From Kiritimatiellia bacterium (GTDB lineage: Bacteria; Verrucomicrobiota; Kiritimatiellia; RFP12; UBA1067), in contig JAFRNO010000560.1 of the NCBI GenBank assembly GCA_017430155.1, positions 1 to 7,332 on the forward strand: DNA of 7,332 bases, read 5' to 3'. Position numbers and translations under genes: made by a program. Of this stretch, positions 5,581-7,332 are shown one piece after another (positions within the stretch are counted from its first letter, which is position 1; each line of letters begins with the position of its first letter). Under the pieces are notes generated by a model. That model searched no databases. It was not told the DNA's origin and saw nothing but the letters and a program-made list of their open reading frames with translations.

Positions 5581-7332
5581 GCGGAAGAGCGTGGTCGACA
5601 TGCCGGTGGTGGACGGCGTGAAGACGATGCGGTCCGTGTCGGCGGCGATCTCGCGCCGTTCGGGATAGAGCATCTCCACCTGCGCGCGGTGCGGCAGGGA
5701 AATCACCTTCTCGCCCGGTGTCGCGCAGTGGAGCGCCACGCACGCCGCGCTCGCGTAGACGGACGAATCAGCGTCCGCGTTCCAGATGTGAACGCCGTTC
5801 GCGGCGAACAGCGCACGCAGGTCTTTCGCCGTCAGCGGCTTCTCCGGCAGCACGACGGTCTTGCCCCGCGCACGGAGACCGGACACGAGCCGCGCCTTCT
5901 CCGGCGTCATCAGATGGAGGTTCGCGAAGATGTACACCTTGTAGTCCTTCAGCTGGCCGGACGCCAGATCGGCGATTCCCGCCGAGTCGAACGGCACGCC
6001 CGCGTGCCCGAGCGCGTTCACGAGGCCGGTCGTCCGCTCGTCGTTGTAGCGCGAGGAACCCGCGTTCGTGAGCATCACGCTTTCGTAGTCGCCCACCACG
6101 AGCACCTCGGACACGCTCCGGCAGTCGGTGATCTCCTTGCGTATCGGGTAGATCTTCTTGAAGAACGCGCCGAACTCGGGCGCGTCGTACCAGCCGCCGC
6201 CGAAGTCGAAGTACCAGTAGCCGCAGCCCCAGCAGAGCGTCTGGGCAAAATCCCGCGCGAGGATCGCAAGGTCGTCCGCGCGCGAAAAGCTGAACTTGCC
6301 GTGCCCGTGCGCCGTCTTCAGGATCGTGGTGGTGTTGTCCGCCTCCAGAATCGCGAGCTTCCCGCGCCGGCGCAGCCCTTCGAGAAGGCACCGCGCGTAC
6401 TGCACGTTGCCGGCGGCGCGCGAGTCGGGACCGTAGACGTACGGCGAGCACTGGAAGTCCACGCAGGGGTCGTCGAGGATCGCGTCGTTCTCCAGGTGGT
6501 ACGCCTCCGCCGGGAACGGCATGCCGAAGAAGTAGCCGCAGTAGTTGCCCACGAGGGCGCGTCCGCCGCAGGCTTCCTTCGCCGCGCGGTTGAAGCTGAA
6601 GAGGCAATCGCGCACCTGTTCGTGGTGGCAACGCAGGTAGTCGATCACGGCGCGTTCCTTCACCGGGTCGCGCAACGCGCCGGCGGACGTGCGCAGGCGG
6701 AGTTCCTTCGGCGGCGTGACGGCCGTCTCGAACGTAACGGCGGGATCGCCCCAGGCGCGGCGCAGCGCCGCCACGTCGCCGCCGTACGCGCGCCGGAGCC
6801 ACGCCCGGAACGCGGCGGTCATCGCCGGACCGCAGTCGGGCAGATTGCCGGCGAAGCCATAGTAGTGCCACTCGTGGTGGACGCCGTAGTCGGGGCGGTA
6901 GGCGAAGATGCGCTTCGCGTAGGGCGTGGACTCCAGGTGCCGCACGAAGCGTCCGATGTAGTCCGCCATCGCCATGCGCCACGGAACCGAGGCGAAGGAG
7001 AGCGCCGCGAAGTTGAAGTACTGCCGCGGGGCGTTGGGGTCGGGCTTCGCGCCGGAGGCGTACTGCACCATCTCGTCGGGATGCGCGTCCATCCACCACT
7101 GCGGCGGTTGCATCGTGTCGAAGCAGAAAAAGAAGCGCGCGTCGGGATCGACGCTCAGGACGGAACGGAGAATCCGCTCGGCCGCGGCGAAGTCGATTGA
7201 GCCGTCCTTCCGCCAGACCCGTCGCGTCTTGATGCCCACGCCGTAGAGATGCATCCCGGCGTCGCGGAACATCGCCGCCTGGCGGCGAAGGTGCTCGTTC
7301 GAGTCGCGCCAGTCCTCCGAGCAGTTGTAGAA
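5566..7332 (-). CDS. GH42-like glycoside hydrolase (5' end outside window)
   Basis: The frame is open from the right edge to TGA at 5568-5566: 588 visible residues and no start codon before Met21, so the true start lies beyond 7332. The ATG at 7272 is probably internal, since the residues before it (a W...LRRQAAMFRDAGM helix) fit a TIM-barrel start. Visible residues 1-400 look like a clan GH-A barrel. 'RPDYGVHHEW' (146-155) offers Glu154 as the acid/base, 'LAILEADNTT' (326-335) offers Glu330 as the nucleophile, and 'WYFDFGGGWYDAPEF' (373-387) is typical of GH42-like enzymes. Residues about 405-515 (SEVLVVGDYES..., KVYIFANLHLM...) resemble the GATase-like beta-galactosidase trimerisation domain, and 530-588 form a small beta C-domain. 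The predicted role is exo-cleavage of a beta-linked sugar, perhaps galactose; the substrate is inferred only. Export cannot be judged without the N-terminus. Confidence 0.9.
   Translation of the reverse strand, partial: FYNCSEDWRDSNEHLRRQAAMFRDAGMHLYGVGIKTRRVWRKDGSIDFAAAERILRSVLSVDPDARFFFCFDTMQPPQWWMDAHPDEMVQYASGAKPDPNAPRQYFNFAALSFASVPWRMAMADYIGRFVRHLESTPYAKRIFAYRPDYGVHHEWHYYGFAGNLPDCGPAMTAAFRAWLRRAYGGDVAALRRAWGDPAVTFETAVTPPKELRLRTSAGALRDPVKERAVIDYLRCHHEQVRDCLFSFNRAAKEACGGRALVGNYCGYFFGMPFPAEAYHLENDAILDDPCVDFQCSPYVYGPDSRAAGNVQYARCLLEGLRRRGKLAILEADNTTTILKTAHGHGKFSFSRADDLAILARDFAQTLCWGCGYWYFDFGGGWYDAPEFGAFFKKIYPIRKEITDCRSVSEVLVVGDYESVMLTNAGSSRYNDERTTGLVNALGHAGVPFDSAGIADLASGQLKDYKVYIFANLHLMTPEKARLVSGLRARGKTVVLPEKPLTAKDLRALFAANGVHIWNADADSSVYASAACVALHCATPGEKVISLPHRAQVEMLYPERREIAADTDRIVFTPSTTGMSTTLFRCRYR

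Noticed and set aside
5689..7200. 503-codon plus-strand frame and 443-codon minus-strand frame (5768-7099) over the glycosidase gene.
   Set aside because: Both are Arg/Val/His-rich shadows; the glycosidase frame alone carries coherent enzyme motifs.

Overview
The window carries three protein-coding genes in high-GC DNA: two genes that diverge from a short, AT-richer control region, and a third that converges on the second. The mix is a very large secreted beta-strand-repeat protein, a secreted acetylxylan-esterase-type enzyme and a GH42-like glycoside hydrolase. Together with the high GC and the absence of SusC/SusD-type genes, it suggests a polysaccharide-degrading member of the Verrucomicrobiota, perhaps Kiritimatiellae from a gut or similar anoxic habitat. 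That assignment is inference from gene style; no marker gene is present.

Layout. Positions 1-4109 (minus strand) hold the first 1369 codons of a giant exported protein whose C-terminus lies beyond the left edge. It has a signal peptide and autotransporter-type beta-strand (PATR-like) repeats. Most of the visible part appears to be two diverged copies of one roughly 510-545-residue super-repeat (about 3797-2160 and 2063-540), followed by a W...NW...PP module that may open a third section. Positions 4110-4263 form a 154-bp divergent intergenic region with a near-consensus sigma-70 promoter for the rightward gene, a perfect 12-bp palindrome, a small leader hairpin and a clear Shine-Dalgarno site. 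Positions 4264-5553 (plus strand) encode a complete 429-residue exported AXE1-family esterase with a readable Ser-Asp-His triad. Positions 5566-7332 (minus strand) hold the last 588 codons of a GH42-like glycoside hydrolase whose start lies beyond the right edge. Only 12 bp separate the two convergent stop codons.

How they may work together. The esterase would remove acetyl groups from a plant-type or host polysaccharide, and the glycosidase would cut sugars from the resulting oligosaccharides. The giant beta-helix-like protein, sharing a control region with the esterase, could be a cell-surface or released adhesin or scaffold that holds the substrate. Co-regulation is suggested by the layout but not shown. 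I see no tRNA, rRNA, CRISPR array, insertion sequence or phage gene. Many other long open frames exist on both strands, but they are shadows created by the GC-rich codon bias.
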